This document shows positions 1 to 10,790 of a stretch of DNA of 64,000 nucleotides, in pieces; within the stretch, counting starts at the first letter, position 1; each line of letters begins with the position of its first letter. The DNA comes from Nymphaea colorata. Lineage: Eukaryota; Streptophyta; Magnoliopsida; Nymphaeales; Nymphaeaceae. Location: assembly GCF_008831285.2 (NCBI RefSeq), contig NC_045138.2, positions 6,603,205 to 6,667,204 on the forward strand, read 5' to 3'. A program made the position numbers and the translations under genes. The notes under the pieces are model-generated. The model did not search any database. It had not been told where the DNA came from and saw only the letters and a program-made list of their open reading frames with translations.

Positions 1-61
1 CTTCCCACACTTGAAAATTGCTTCTCTTCCTCTTGCTCCATTTATTGAGAAACCAGCAAAG

Positions 62-3000
62 ATGGTAATGGTGATCGACACACTTGCAGAAACAGCTATT
101 TCTAACCTGTTGGGGGCTGTAACCAGTTTGTTGAAAGAGAAGGTGGACCTCATACGGAATGCCAAAGACGATCTCAGAAAGCTCAATAGGAAGCTGGAAC
201 GGTTGCAGAAGGACCTCAAAGCCACGGATTGCAAGCCGTTTTTCAGCACTGAGCGTGACAGAGATCTAGAGATAGAGCTGAAGGACATTTTCTACGATGC
301 ACAGGACATCATCGAAGAATACCAAAACATAGTTTATCTCAGCAAAAGGGAGAAGGATTCTATGACTTCATTGAACAAGGTAAGAAAGCCCTGGATCACT
401 CTGTGCTCTTGCTTTAAAGAACATGTATCTGCTTCTTACCAACTAGGCAATGAAATTAAAAAGATAAACCAAAGGCTTGATGAAATAGAAAACGATAGTA
501 AAATGGTGGATTTGCTCAATACAACACCAAAAGAGAGTGGTGGTGGGGGTCCTATTGGTGATGAACATAACAATCCTCCAGAGACAACCCATCACATAAG
601 TACTGCACAACCACCCATAGGCAGGGCAAACGATAAGGAGAAAGTAAAAGAACTATTGTTTGATGGCTCTACGGAGAATAGTGTGTTAGGAAGACGTGGT
701 GTTTCTATTGTATCCATTGTAGGTCAAGGTGGGATTGGGAAAAGTACTCTTGCAAAAATGGTTTTTAAGGAAGCCGAAGAACAGTTCGGGAAACACAGAT
801 GGTGGGTTTGTGTTTCAGATAAGCCAAACCGTACAGGTTTGCTGCAAAAGATACTAAAGGAAGTATGCAAGGAATCAGAAAGAGAACTTGAGGGTATCAC
901 TTCCTTGAGTGACTTGTGCACACAATTACAGAGTGAGCTCTCGAAGAGCAGGTTTTTGTTGGTCTTAGATGATGTGTGGGAATTAGGTTGGTGGACGGGA
1001 GAGATAGAGAACACCCTGATGGGAGGTGCAAAGGCGAGCAAGATTTTGATCACCAGTAGAAATGTTGAAGTATCCCAAGGGATTGGTGCTAAAATGCATA
1101 AATTACCAGAAATGACTTTCGAGGAAAGTTGGAGGTTATTTCTGGATGTGGCATTGAAAGAAGAAAGTGAGTTGGTGAGTCACAATTTGAAAGGTATTGG
1201 GGAGAGGATCGTGGCCAAGTGTGGTGGGTTGCCGCTTGTAATCCAAACGGTAGGGTCCTTAATGCGTACAAAAAGGATGACCAAAGCTGTCTGGGAAAGC
1301 ATTGAGAAGAGTGAGATCTGGGAATGGAAGATGCCTGCCTCATCACCATCTTCTGAAATATATGGTAGCATTCTTCCTGGTCTCATGCTGAGCTATGATG
1401 GCTTGTCACATGATTTGAAGAGTTGTTTCACGTATTGCTGCATTTATCCAAAGGATTATGAGATTGAAAAGGGGAGTTTGGTAAAACAATGGGTGGCAAA
1501 TGGATTGATTGTCCAAAAGAAAGGCATTGATGTGGAAGAGACGGCAAATAAATATATTGATGATTTGATAAATCGGTGTTTGTTTGAAGAAACTGAATAT
1601 AAGGAAATCAAACTGCATGACATTTTGCATGACCTTGCCTCGTATATAGGTGGAAAGGAATATACCCATGCCTTTGCTACTGGGCACACCCGCCATCTAT
1701 CACTACTTGGTGTATATGATGCAGAAGCGGCCATGAACTATAATGCCTTAGGAGCAGCAAATAAGGTGCGGACATTGTTGACTGAATACTTGTCATTGTT
1801 GGAATTAACCAATTTCAAGTGGTTGAGGATGTTGTCGTTGATTAGTTGTCAGATGGATGAGCTACCAAACTCCATTGGATGCCTTTCACTTCTAAAATGT
1901 CTCGATCTATTCCGGTCTCAAGTGAGACGATTGCCCAAGTCAATTGGCAAACTCTGTAACTTGCAAACATTGGATTTAAGTTTTAGTCAAATTGAAGAGT
2001 TGCCTGAGGAAATGGGTGAACTATGCAACTTGAGGTATCTTGGGCTGAAAGGAACAGCGTGTTTGGAATTCATAGCTGAAGGCTTGGGGAAGCTTACCAA
2101 TTTACGGACCTTGCATAAGTTTCTGGTATGCGATGACAAAGGGGACACAAGAGGATGCAGTATTGGGGAACTAAAAGACTTGAAGAAACTGAGAGGGGAA
2201 TTGTTAATAGAAGGTTTGGGTGGGGAAAGGGTGAAAGTAATTGATGCAAAGAAAGCACAGCTTAAGGAGAAGCATGAGCTAAATGATGTGGAATTAAAGT
2301 TCAAGGTGGGAGAGGATGACAAAGTGGATAGTGCTTCTGAACACAAGAATTTGCTAGAGGCTTTGGAACCTCCACATGGCATAGAGAGGTTGGGAATTTA
2401 TGATTATGAAGGAGATAGGCCTGCGTGGTTTTTGGACACCACCAACTATGTGGAGCTGCAGACACTACGCCTAGAACGTTGCCCATTGTTGGCAACGGTG
2501 GTAGGAATTCAATCATTGGAAAAATTGGAGGTCAGGGCCTGCCCGACATTGTGTGAATTGCCAAGCATGCCTTTTCTAAAGTCATTGGAGGTAAACGGAT
2601 GTAATGGGCTGAAGACCCTCGCTAATATGCCGGCCTTGCAGTCGTTGGAGGTGGATAAATGTGGCAGCCTAGAGGAAATAGCTGAGATGCCTGCACTCAG
2701 ATCACTGTGGGTGTATGGATGTAATATGCTGAAGACTCTGGCTAATATGCCGGCCTTGGAGTCATCGGAGGTGAGAGAATGTGGCAGCCTAGAGGAAGTA
2801 GCTGAGATGCCTACTTTGGAGTCGTTGTTCGTGATAGATTGTGGCAGCCTAGAGCATGTAGCTGAGATGCCTGCACTCAGGTCATTGACTGTGTTCGGAT
2901 GTAATATGCTGAAGACTCTTGCTAACATGCCGTCCTTGGAGTCGTTGGAGGTGGATGAAGGTGGCAGCCTAGAGGAAATAGCTGAGATGCCTGCTCTCAA

Positions 3001-3820
3001 GTCGTTGAGGTTGTGCGGATGTAATGGGCTGGAGACTCTTGCTAACATGCCTGCCTCCTTGGAGTTGCTGGATGTGAGAGATTGTAACGCTCTGAAGCAG
3101 CTCCCTACTCACCTTCCTTCACTTGAGGAACTGAGAGTATGGAATGTGGCTAACTGGGAGGGGTGGCCAGCAGCTGGATCAGGAGAAACAACATTTACAT
3201 CTATGCCATGCCTAAGAGAGGCGGATTTTACTAATTGTCCCAAGATGCAGACAGAAGGCTTGATTGATGAGCTGGCAGGGCTTGATGGTCAAGCGACTCA
3301 ACTCCAAGAGCTGACAGTGTGTGATTGCCCAAATGCAAGATTGGGATGGAAATTGCTTCAACAACTGCCTAACCTCATTAAGTTAACGTTGAATTCAGAA
3401 TCAGCAGTACTGCCATCGGAGGTATCAACAATTTTACCCTCCCTCAAGGCTCTACATTTGAAGGACAACAATACTGGTGAGCTGAAATGGGGAAAGGTGC
3501 CTGACTGGGTGTGGGCTCTCTCCCAACTGGAGGAATTGTGCCTAGGATGTTTCACTGAGGACATCAGCTTGGGAGGCCACTGGCAATGCCTCCTGAAACT
3601 AAGAAACCTAGAGCTTTATGACTTCCCCAATCTCAAATCTCTTGTGGACGTCAATAATATTACTCCCCAACAAAAAGAAACATGTCCCACCTATGCAAAG
3701 CAACGGATTGCCTGCCTCTCGAAGCTTCAAAAGTTGTTTATTTCCAGATGCCCCGCACTCGATCTGCCTCAGGAGTTGAGAGACCATCTTGGAGAAAGGT
3801 TAATAGAAAGAGATGATTAG
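62..3820 (+). CDS. NLR1: CC-NB-ARC-LRR disease-resistance protein
   Basis: Intracellular immune receptor of the plant CNL class; such proteins sense pathogen effectors and switch by ADP/ATP exchange in the NB-ARC. The intronless frame of 1252 codons starts at the ATG at 62; the frame stays open to the window edge region upstream but has no earlier ATG. Coiled-coil about residues 1-160 with an EDVID-like DAQDIIEEY near 80-87. NB-ARC: P-loop GQGGIGKST (221-229), RNBS-A with WWVCVS, kinase-2 LLVLDDVW (299-306, Trp typical of CNLs), RNBS-B KILITSR (327-333), GLPL (389-392), RNBS-D CFTYCCIYPKDYEI (455-468) and LHD (518-520) as the MHD variant. LRRs run from about 586; residues 839-1019 are 20-residue repeats. 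No broken motif, so probably functional. The promoter is outside the window. NLR2 is a close paralogue. Subfamily (RGA-like) is inference. Confidence 0.96.
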   Translation: MVMVIDTLAETAISNLLGAVTSLLKEKVDLIRNAKDDLRKLNRKLERLQKDLKATDCKPFFSTERDRDLEIELKDIFYDAQDIIEEYQNIVYLSKREKDSMTSLNKVRKPWITLCSCFKEHVSASYQLGNEIKKINQRLDEIENDSKMVDLLNTTPKESGGGGPIGDEHNNPPETTHHISTAQPPIGRANDKEKVKELLFDGSTENSVLGRRGVSIVSIVGQGGIGKSTLAKMVFKEAEEQFGKHRWWVCVSDKPNRTGLLQKILKEVCKESERELEGITSLSDLCTQLQSELSKSRFLLVLDDVWELGWWTGEIENTLMGGAKASKILITSRNVEVSQGIGAKMHKLPEMTFEESWRLFLDVALKEESELVSHNLKGIGERIVAKCGGLPLVIQTVGSLMRTKRMTKAVWESIEKSEIWEWKMPASSPSSEIYGSILPGLMLSYDGLSHDLKSCFTYCCIYPKDYEIEKGSLVKQWVANGLIVQKKGIDVEETANKYIDDLINRCLFEETEYKEIKLHDILHDLASYIGGKEYTHAFATGHTRHLSLLGVYDAEAAMNYNALGAANKVRTLLTEYLSLLELTNFKWLRMLSLISCQMDELPNSIGCLSLLKCLDLFRSQVRRLPKSIGKLCNLQTLDLSFSQIEELPEEMGELCNLRYLGLKGTACLEFIAEGLGKLTNLRTLHKFLVCDDKGDTRGCSIGELKDLKKLRGELLIEGLGGERVKVIDAKKAQLKEKHELNDVELKFKVGEDDKVDSASEHKNLLEALEPPHGIERLGIYDYEGDRPAWFLDTTNYVELQTLRLERCPLLATVVGIQSLEKLEVRACPTLCELPSMPFLKSLEVNGCNGLKTLANMPALQSLEVDKCGSLEEIAEMPALRSLWVYGCNMLKTLANMPALESSEVRECGSLEEVAEMPTLESLFVIDCGSLEHVAEMPALRSLTVFGCNMLKTLANMPSLESLEVDEGGSLEEIAEMPALKSLRLCGCNGLETLANMPASLELLDVRDCNALKQLPTHLPSLEELRVWNVANWEGWPAAGSGETTFTSMPCLREADFTNCPKMQTEGLIDELAGLDGQATQLQELTVCDCPNARLGWKLLQQLPNLIKLTLNSESAVLPSEVSTILPSLKALHLKDNNTGELKWGKVPDWVWALSQLEELCLGCFTEDISLGGHWQCLLKLRNLELYDFPNLKSLVDVNNITPQQKETCPTYAKQRIACLSKLQKLFISRCPALDLPQELRDHLGERLIERDD
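2576..3118 (+). repeat. 60-bp LRR array inside NLR1, order A-B-A-B-B-A-B-A-C
   Basis: Nine consecutive 20-residue LRR units are encoded by nearly regular 60-bp repeats. Type A carries CNMLKTLANMPA, type B carries CGSLEEIAEMPA, and the terminal C unit carries CNALKQLP. Two B units stand side by side in the middle, which breaks the alternation. The eighth unit has one extra Ser codon. The array points to duplication or unequal exchange in units of 60 or 120 bp. Confidence 0.92.
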
Positions 3821-4365
3821 TGTTGCTATATGATGTTACTGAACCTTTTCTCTTCATTCTGAATTGTCTGAAATGTGTGTGGTTTATAAAATTGGTGTTG
3901 TTTTGGTTAAGTATTCATCTTTTTGCATTTCGTCATCTCTTCTCTCTCTCTCCCTTATCTATACCACTCAAGGGGCTCTCAACTGCTTTTGATTGAATGT
4001 AGTAGTTGAGATGTTATCAAGACGTCTTCGAAGAGAAGTTGAGAGAAAGAGTATTATGATTCCTTGGTTAGCAGGTGCTAATTGTTTTGAATCTCCAAGT
4101 ATATTTTTTGTTGATGGCATGATAATTTTTAGTAGCTGAGCCAAGACAAGTTTGTTCTACTAAAAATGTGTTAACACAGTTTGTAAACAGTGCAGTGCTA
4201 TGTATTAATAATAATAAGTCATCCTTCATTGTTTTCCATGTTCAAAATGTAGTATGTACAGAAATGGCTGGCTTCTTGGGATGGGGCAAGATTGGTACTA
4301 GTCATGGTTTATTGTGTGGTGACCATTTATGGTGGTTCCAGTGACAAATTATAGTTCTTTTAGAG
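3821..4365 (+). repeat. NLR tail, type I (3' flank of NLR1)
   Basis: The 3' UTR and flank of NLR1. The first 100 bases match the sequence after the NLR2 stop and the sequence at 57920-58050. From about 3975 it diverges from those copies and instead matches, inverted, 12735-13080. Includes an imperfect hairpin with arms CTCAACTGCT and AGTAGTTGAG near 3976-4014. No coding potential seen. Confidence 0.75.
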
Positions 4366-4766
4366 GGCGTTTGATGGCCTTGAATTTTGATTCTATAATT
4401 AAAATTGTAAAAACCAAATTCTACCACGAATTAGAATTCAAATGAAAAATCTACTTCTACTTTTCCTTTGTATTTAATAATCTGAAATTCTGTTTTTAGA
4501 AATGTCATGTTTGATAAAAAAGAAATTCAAATTCTATAATTGACGAATTACAACCTTCATGACATCTATGTGCCCTAAAGAAATATGAAAAAAATTATAA
4601 AATTTTAGAATCATAAGTCCACCCCCTAAGGTACAAGCACAATTCTAGAATTTTTATTCAACAATGAACCAATAATTTGAGAATCAATATTCTTCAATTG
4701 ATAATGCAATTCTCATTTCATCAAAAAATGAGAATTTTGATTCTAGAAATCCACAAATACTCACTT
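4366..4766 (+). mobile_element. MITE-like AT-rich element in NLR tail (copy A)
   Basis: About 400 bp of AT-rich DNA bounded by imperfect inverted ends: AGAGGGCGTTTGATGGCC on the left and CAAATACTCACTTA on the right. Sister copies lie at 12344-12734 (inverted), 43569-43955, 56680-57093 and 58264-58571, always at the same place in an NLR tail, so they spread with the tail rather than by separate transposition. A hAT-type origin is inference; no clear target-site duplication was found. Confidence 0.55.
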
Positions 4767-5030
4767 AGGTATGTCAATATATTTGATTTGAATCACATAT
4801 CCAATCTATCGGATTCAGCTTAAAAAATGACATCTAATTGGATTCAGTTATACATAAATATCCAATCGGATTCGGATACGGATTCAGATCAAATTTATTT
4901 TTAACCAAATATCCTATATGCAATGCTATTACTTTCTGAAAATAGGCCAATATTGGTTCAATATTCATATTGAGATTTTGATAAGAATGTAAAAAATAGA
5001 TTCGTTTCATATTCAGATTGTAAAAGAGCA
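4767..5030 (+). repeat. AT-rich spacer with GGATTCGGAT motifs
   Basis: Shared spacer between the MITE-like element and the GA array, rich in GGATTCGGATACGG-like runs. Matching spacers occur at 12020-12343 (inverted), 43956-44280, 57094-57420 and 58572-58920. No gene seen. Confidence 0.6.
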
Positions 5031-5423
5031 AAAAAGGATTTTAAGGGAGAAATTAAAGAGAGCGTGAGAGAGAGAGAGAGAGAAATCAGTGAAAGAGAAA
5101 GAGAGATCTTAAGAGAGAAATGAAAGGGAAAGAGTGATTAATAAAAGGGACCGAAAGAGAGATTTTAGGGCAAAAGTCGAAGAGAGATTAGCAAATCCAA
5201 GGGAGCGCCAGAGACTAATAAAAGAGAGATTTTAAGACAGAAATCCGAGAGAGAGATCGAAGAGAGAGACTAATAAACGAGAAACAGAAAGATATTTTAG
5301 CGTAGAAATAAAGGAGAGGGAGAGAGATATTATAAAAAAGAGAAAAAAAGATTCATTATAGATGAATCAAAGTGAGAGAGAAAGTGATATTTAAAAGGGA
5401 GAAAAAAAAGAAAAATTGAGAAA

Positions 5424-5473
<50 letters not shown>

Positions 5474-5475
5474 CT

Positions 5476-5514
<39 letters not shown>

Positions 5515-6345
5515 GTTAAAAAAAAGTGAAAGAGAGACTTCTAATGAAAAGATAGAGAAAGAGTAATAGGAGAGAAAGAGAGATAAAAAGAGATTTAAAG
5601 AGAGAAATTGAAAAGAGCTAGAAAGAGAGGTTTCCTATAATGAAGACATCTTAATTTTTTGTAGAAACTAAAATTGTAAGTTTAAAAATGAAGTTTTGAT
5701 ATTTGCCAACTTTATAATTTTTTACATAGGTTGGAAATGAACTAGTTGACGAAAAGACTCTTTTGGGACACTAAATAGAATAGTCAATATATAGTTATCA
5801 AGAAAATGAATATAAGAATGTGGTTAAAGTGATTTAAAACTAAAAAACTGAGAAATAAAGATTTTAAGAGAGAAATCATCAAGAGAGAAAGAGAGAGGGA
5901 GAGATAGATTAATAAAATAGAGAGAAAGTGAGATTTTAAGAGAGATTAATAAAATAGAGAGTTTAATAGAAAAATCAAAGGGAGAGAGATTAATAAAAAA
6001 GAGTAAAAATAATTTATGAGAAATTAGAAGATAGAGAGAGATTCAAGAGAGAGAAAGAAATTGAAAAGATAGAATTAAAAGAGATAGAAAGAGATTTTAA
6101 GAGAGAGAGAGAAATTGGGAGAGATGTTAAGTGTAGAAAGAAAAAAAGATGTTAAAAGGGAAAATTAAAGAGAGAGGGATTCATAAAAGAGCAAAGAAGA
6201 AAACTTCTAAGAGAGAAGTTAGACAGAGAGAGAGAGAGATTAATAAAGCAGAAAAATTTTAAGAGAGAAATCAGAGAGAGGAAGAGATAGAGATCAATAA
6301 AAAAGAGAGAAAAAAAAAAAAGAGAAATTGGAGAGAGAAAACAAA
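5031..6345 (+). repeat. Polypurine (GA-rich) minisatellite array 1
   Basis: Roughly 1.3 kb in which the plus strand is almost free of C. The degenerate unit is about 48 bp and recurs around GATTAATAAAAGAG, TTTTAAGAGAGAAAT and CAAAGAGAGAGA. It is interrupted at about 5640-5860 by a diverged copy of a unique island (containing GACACTAAATAGAATAGTCA) and contains pure (TA)n and (GA)n tracts. It follows the NLR1 tail. No coding role. Confidence 0.85.
5426..5509. repeat. (TA)n then (GA)n microsatellite
   Basis: A pure TA run of about 46 bases (5427-5473), a short break, then a GA run of about 30 bases (5479-5509), inside the larger polypurine array. Confidence 0.95.
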
Positions 6346-6516
6346 AAAGATGTTAATAAAAAAGAGAGAGGGAATTGATTGTCAATTAATTTTGCTTTCA
6401 CTTTTGAAATCATACCTAACAGTTAACTTGCCCAAACATGGAATGAAGAACAAATTGATAGTGGCCTTTTGTTCTCCTAACACAGATTCATTTTTTAAAA
6501 GAAATTATTTGTTTTT

Positions 6517-6867
6517 CGGCATGTTTGGAAGGAGGGAAAGGAAAGAAAAGGGAGAGATGAAAAGGAAAGGAAAGGAATGGGAAGGGAATGAGGAGAGAAA
6601 TTAAAGGAAAGGAAAGTGAATGAAAGCGACAATCATAAAGCTTAGCTTGTTTGAATAGAAGGTAAGCAACAAAAGGAGTAACTTTTTTCATTTCCATCTC
6701 AATCTCTTCAATTTTGGAGGGATATGATTTACATTAGGTTATCATTTTCTTTTCTTTGCAACCAAACATGTTTTTTTTTCCTTCATTTTTCCTCCTTTTG
6801 ACTTAACCAATTGAACACAGGATTGACTACCCTTTCCCTTGCTTTCCCTCCATCCAAATAGGCCCTC
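6517..6867. mobile_element. MITE with GGAGGGAAAG inverted ends
   Basis: About 350 bp with inverted termini: left GGCATGTTTGGAAGGAGGGA, and on the opposite strand of the right end GGCCTATTTGGATGGAGGGA. The interior is AT-rich and noncoding. This is the usual look of a non-autonomous DNA transposon. I could not identify a target-site duplication, so the superfamily is open. The 84-residue frame over the left end is low-complexity and not a gene. Confidence 0.6.
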
Positions 6868-6897
6868 AATGATGTCTAGCATTAATTTTTTTCTCAC

Positions 6898-7440
6898 TGT
6901 TATCACCCCAATTTTTTTTAAAAAAAACTACTATTTTATTATTTGAATTTAAATTTTAGACCAAAAAAAAAAAAATTGCCACTATCGGATCCAAAATGAA
7001 TTTTTAAACCACTATCCAAACCAAAACAAAATTCAAATTCAAAACCCAACCTTAGATGCGAGATTCAAATCCAAAATCTAATTATCAAATCCGAATTAGA
7101 TTCAAGATCCAAGTTTAGATCCAATTGGGAATGCAAAAACTCTTTCATCTTGAATTGAAACCTTGAATTCGAATGTTGAATTTTAGCTCCAAAACTTTTC
7201 CCTCTTGAATTCAAATATTGAATTTTGGCTCCAAAATCTCTATAAATACCCTCACAATCCTTCCTCTTGAGTATGAGCCAACCATGGAGGAACTTCTCAT
7301 GCTTCCCCACTTGAAATTTTTTATTTTCCTTAGCTCTCTCTTTCCATTTCTTTCTTCTTCTCCAACATTGGGAACAAACATTCTTCAAGTTCGAACTCCT
7401 CAAGGGAGCACAAAGAGATCTCTTGGTGGTTCATCATCTT
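6898..7440 (+). mobile_element. Truncated LTR, family L, copy a
   Basis: Begins TGTTATCACCCC like copies at 9365, 26059 and (minus) 36093. Contains two copies of a roughly 55-bp repeat (GAATTCAAATATTGAATTTT type) and then a TATAAATA box at 7241-7248, so this is U3 and the transcription start. After about 7440 similarity to the other copies stops. A short frame from the ATG at 7284 (MEELLMLPHLKFF) is leader sequence shared with the 9.6-kb copy, not a supported gene. Confidence 0.7.
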
Positions 7441-8640
7441 TGTCTGACCTCCTATTCTTGAACATGATAGCTATCTATTGGCTCAATTACTAACTTTGTT
7501 TGACTCAAGTCATACATATTTTTTTTTTGCCTCAACACCCATTGTATATATTTCTCCCTATTTGTATTACTTTCATGATTTTATTGGCTAATCATTTATT
7601 CCAAATTGAATATCAATCTTTGCTATACTCCATTTTCAATCATCAGACATGTGATTTTAACTTATTGAATATATATGTATCAAGCTTCATGCATTTATTA
7701 TACTCTACTGGAGGTCCAATCCTTTCGAAGTTAAGATTCTATATAAGTGATAACTTGCTCACAATTTTCTCTATTTTCCTATATTATTAACTTGACATCT
7801 CTCTATAAAAATCACTATTTACCAATCATATTTCTACAATAAATTTCTTTCCTACAAGCTTCATCCCAATTATTTGTCATTAAAGACAAATCAAAAATTA
7901 TTTTATATCCAAGCTCATACACACAATACTACCTTTCACCCTCACATATCAATTTTCTTTATATAATTTTGTTCACGCATTCATTTTATTGATGCAATTT
8001 CCATTATTTTCTTCGCCTCAGTCTCAGTTCGTGATCATCGCATGCTTGACTGAGGTCATGCATTGCATTTTTTCCTCATTTATATTTAGCGAAATAATTT
8101 TCTAGCTTCAATATCTATGGTGTGTCTTTCTTCCCATTTTACTACTTCCGTCCTTTTATTGGGTCATCATTTTTAATTGTCGGACACTTATTTTTAATTT
8201 ATTCATCCACCCCTATTGTCCTATATTATCTCGCTATGGGAATCACCATCTACCGATCATATTATCATTTTCTTTCCTATAAGCTTTGTCTCAATTTTGT
8301 TTCATTAAAGATAAAACAAAAATTCTTTCATACCAAAGCTCATATTACCTTACTCCCTCATTTTCCTGTTAACGGAAAATATATCAATTTTCTTTATTTA
8401 ATTTTGTCTACACCTTTTTTTCATTGAGACAATTTCCATTATTTTCTTCGCCTCAGTTTCAATTCAAAACATCAACCTTCTACCTTCTGCTAAGTACATT
8501 CACGCATTCTGTTTTGAATCAGATTCTATCCATTATCAATCATGGCAATTGCTAATACTGGGGCTTTTTTTTTTAATTATGAATATTTCGAGGCATTTTT
8601 AAAATGTTTTTGCGACACACATTTTTCTTTCACAATCATC
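7441..8640. repeat. AT-rich noncoding DNA with an internal direct duplication
   Basis: No gene. About 250 bases at 7790-8040 recur, diverged, at 8215-8465; both contain CATTAAAGA and end in TTTCTTCGCCTCAGT. The part near 8140-8210 (CTTCCGTCC, CGGACACTTATTTTT) recalls Mariner-type ends, but this is weak. Probably retroelement internal or filler DNA. Confidence 0.5.
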
Positions 8641-9364
8641 ATTGTCCATAGAAAAAGAGGGATCATATCCCAATCAAGTCAACTCAGCTACTAAGCTAAA
8701 GATTTGATCAAACGCAATCCGGTCGCTAGGTTCGGAGTATTCTAAAGTCAGCTCAACCTGGTCGCCAGGAAGAGAATCTTATGAAGCAAGCGCAACCTGG
8801 CCATTTGGCCAAGGGCTTTTCAAAGCAAGCTCAACCCAAACACTAATTTGGGAAATTTTATTAAACAAGTTCAAAATCCAGACTTTGGTGAAAACAAAAA
8901 CTTCACCATAAGGTCGAGGTGATAGGATGTTTCTTGTCACAACCAATGTTGGAGCAATAGAGTTTCATTCCTTGTTTCAACAAAGGTATTCGAGGTGATG
9001 AGGGTTCTTTCCTGACATTGCCACTTGTTATCGAGCAACCCATTCAGGAAAGGGGTAAAACCTGAAATTATTGACAAAAGAGTAACCCACACAAGTAAAG
9101 GGGTTAAACCTGCAATGCAAGCCAAAGCAACCCACGTAGGCATAGGGGTTAAACCTGCAATGTAAGCCAAAGCAACCCACACACGTAAGGGGTTAAACCA
9201 ACAATGTAAGCTCAAACAACCCATTCAGGTAAGAGGTTAAAACCTGAAATACAGTTTCAACATTTTTAATCATTTTAGCCAAAATTTTCATCACTCAAAA
9301 TTTGGGGTGTTTATCTTTGCCACTAAGCACGGCAAATGCCCGCTTAATAGCAAAGAGAGGCATC
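8641..9364 (+). mobile_element. 3' internal region of family-L LTR element with tandem repeats
   Basis: Noncoding DNA ending in a purine tract (GCAAAGAGAGGCATC) directly before the LTR at 9365, as expected of a polypurine tract. At 9035-9240 there are about five 40-50 bp repeats built on GGGGTTAAACCTGCAATG and AAGCAACCCAC. The same repeats, inverted, precede the LTR at 36094-36590. Before them is a looser repeat set with CAACCTGGTCGCCAGG. No pol sequence remains, so the element is internally deleted or non-autonomous. Confidence 0.7.
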
Positions 9365-10790
9365 TGTTATCACATGAAATTTTTCAAAAAAACTACTATT
9401 TTATTATTTGAATTTAAATTTTAGACCAGAAAAAATTGCCACTATTTGATCCAAAATGAACTTTTAAACCGTTATCCAAACGAAAAAAAAATTCAAATTC
9501 AAAACCCAACCTTAGACACGAGATTGAAATCTAAAATCCAATTATCAAATCCGAATTAGATCCAAGATTCAAGTTTAGAGCCAATCGGGAATTTCAAAAC
9601 TCTTTTCTCTTGAATTCAAATTTTGAATTTTAGCTCCAAAATCTCTCTAAATACCCCTACAATCCCCCCTCTTGAGTATGAGCCAACCATGGAGGAACCT
9701 CTCATGCTTCCCCACTTGAAATTTTTTATTTTTCTTAGCTCTCTCTTTTCATTTCTTTCTTCTTCTCCAACATTGGGAACAAACATTCTTCAAGTTCAAA
9801 CTCCTCAAAGGAGCACAAAGAGATCTCTTGGTGGTTCATCACCTTAGGTGACTCCAAGATTATTCAAAAGAGAGAGCTCATTTATAACATCATTCATATT
9901 TGATGTATGTAATTTTCCCCTCATTTTCATCTATTTCCTCTTTTCCTCTTGCCGCCTCCCCATGGCCGTGCAAGAAAGCTCAAATGATTTCTTATCTGGA
10001 ATCAAGAGCTATGTCTTGAGTGCACAGGGAGTATGCGCAAGGTGGAATAAATTCCATTTCTTCATTTTATCTCCCAAAATATGCTTGCTATATTGTCTTT
10101 CTCCTCAACTATGCTTGAAATAATGCTCATGCATGATGTTCTAATTTTCTTTAATTGATGAGCACAGTGAGAATGAGTGATTGGGGTTGGTATTTCTTCA
10201 TTCTTGTATTGATTTTTGAGGTTGGGACTTGTCCAACCTGGGAAAGTGCTCCACGAATTTGTACATGTTAAAGTGCATCTTCATGTCATTTTCACGCTTA
10301 TCTTATTTCTTAATCACCTGATTGGGGACCCCAATGAGTGCTTTCCTACGTTGCTCTTAATTTCATGTTTTTTTTTTTTTTTCTTTCATACCCAACGGTG
10401 GTAGAAATCAATTTTCTTGTAATAGTTGTGGTTTTTATTCGCATACAAGAATATTTAGAACCATATTTTACAAAAGATTTTCAAAACCAAATATTCTTTG
10501 TAATATGGCCTTGAAGACTTAACTTAGGTTCTTGGATGAGCCCAAACTCCCCTCCAGCCTATATCAAAAATTGAAGTCGGCTATTTTCAAGCCATTTCTT
10601 CATTTTAATACTCATGAAGACATATGCGTATATACATGTTATATATGTATGCGTGCACATGAATATCTTTCTTTGTCATTCTTTCTTTATAATTTAACAT
10701 GCTTTTACAAACTCTCGTATATGTATATATGAATATATATACGTGTATTCCATTTTTAAATATCTCTCTCTCTTTCTAAAATGATCTTCT
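9365..10790 (+). mobile_element. 3' LTR, family L, copy b
   Basis: Starts TGTTATCACATG right after the purine tract. Has one copy of the U3 repeat, a weakened TATA region near 9645 (CTCTAAATACC) and the leader with ATGGAGGAACC. It aligns through its whole length with the inverted LTR at 33433-36093 and with 26059-26880 (shared landmarks: GGTTGGGA, ACATGTTAAA, GACCTTGAAGACTTA). The 3' end is lost where it meets the pyrimidine-rich array. Short frames inside are not genes. Confidence 0.7.

Noticed and set aside
11-61. NLR1 start at position 11
   Set aside because: That codon is TTG. The first ATG in frame is at 62 and aligns with the ATG of the paralogues.
5031-6345. Centromeric or telomeric satellite
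   Set aside because: No telomere heptamers and no 150-180 bp period; the unit is about 48 bp and degenerate, next to genes.
7218-7493. 91-codon frame after a TATA box, conserved at 9623-9847
   Set aside because: It lies in the R/leader region of family-L LTRs; the inverted copy at 35.4 kb does not keep the same protein.
8937-9240. CRISPR-like array of regularly spaced repeats
   Set aside because: The repeats are contiguous and diverged with no unique spacers, and the context is a plant LTR element.
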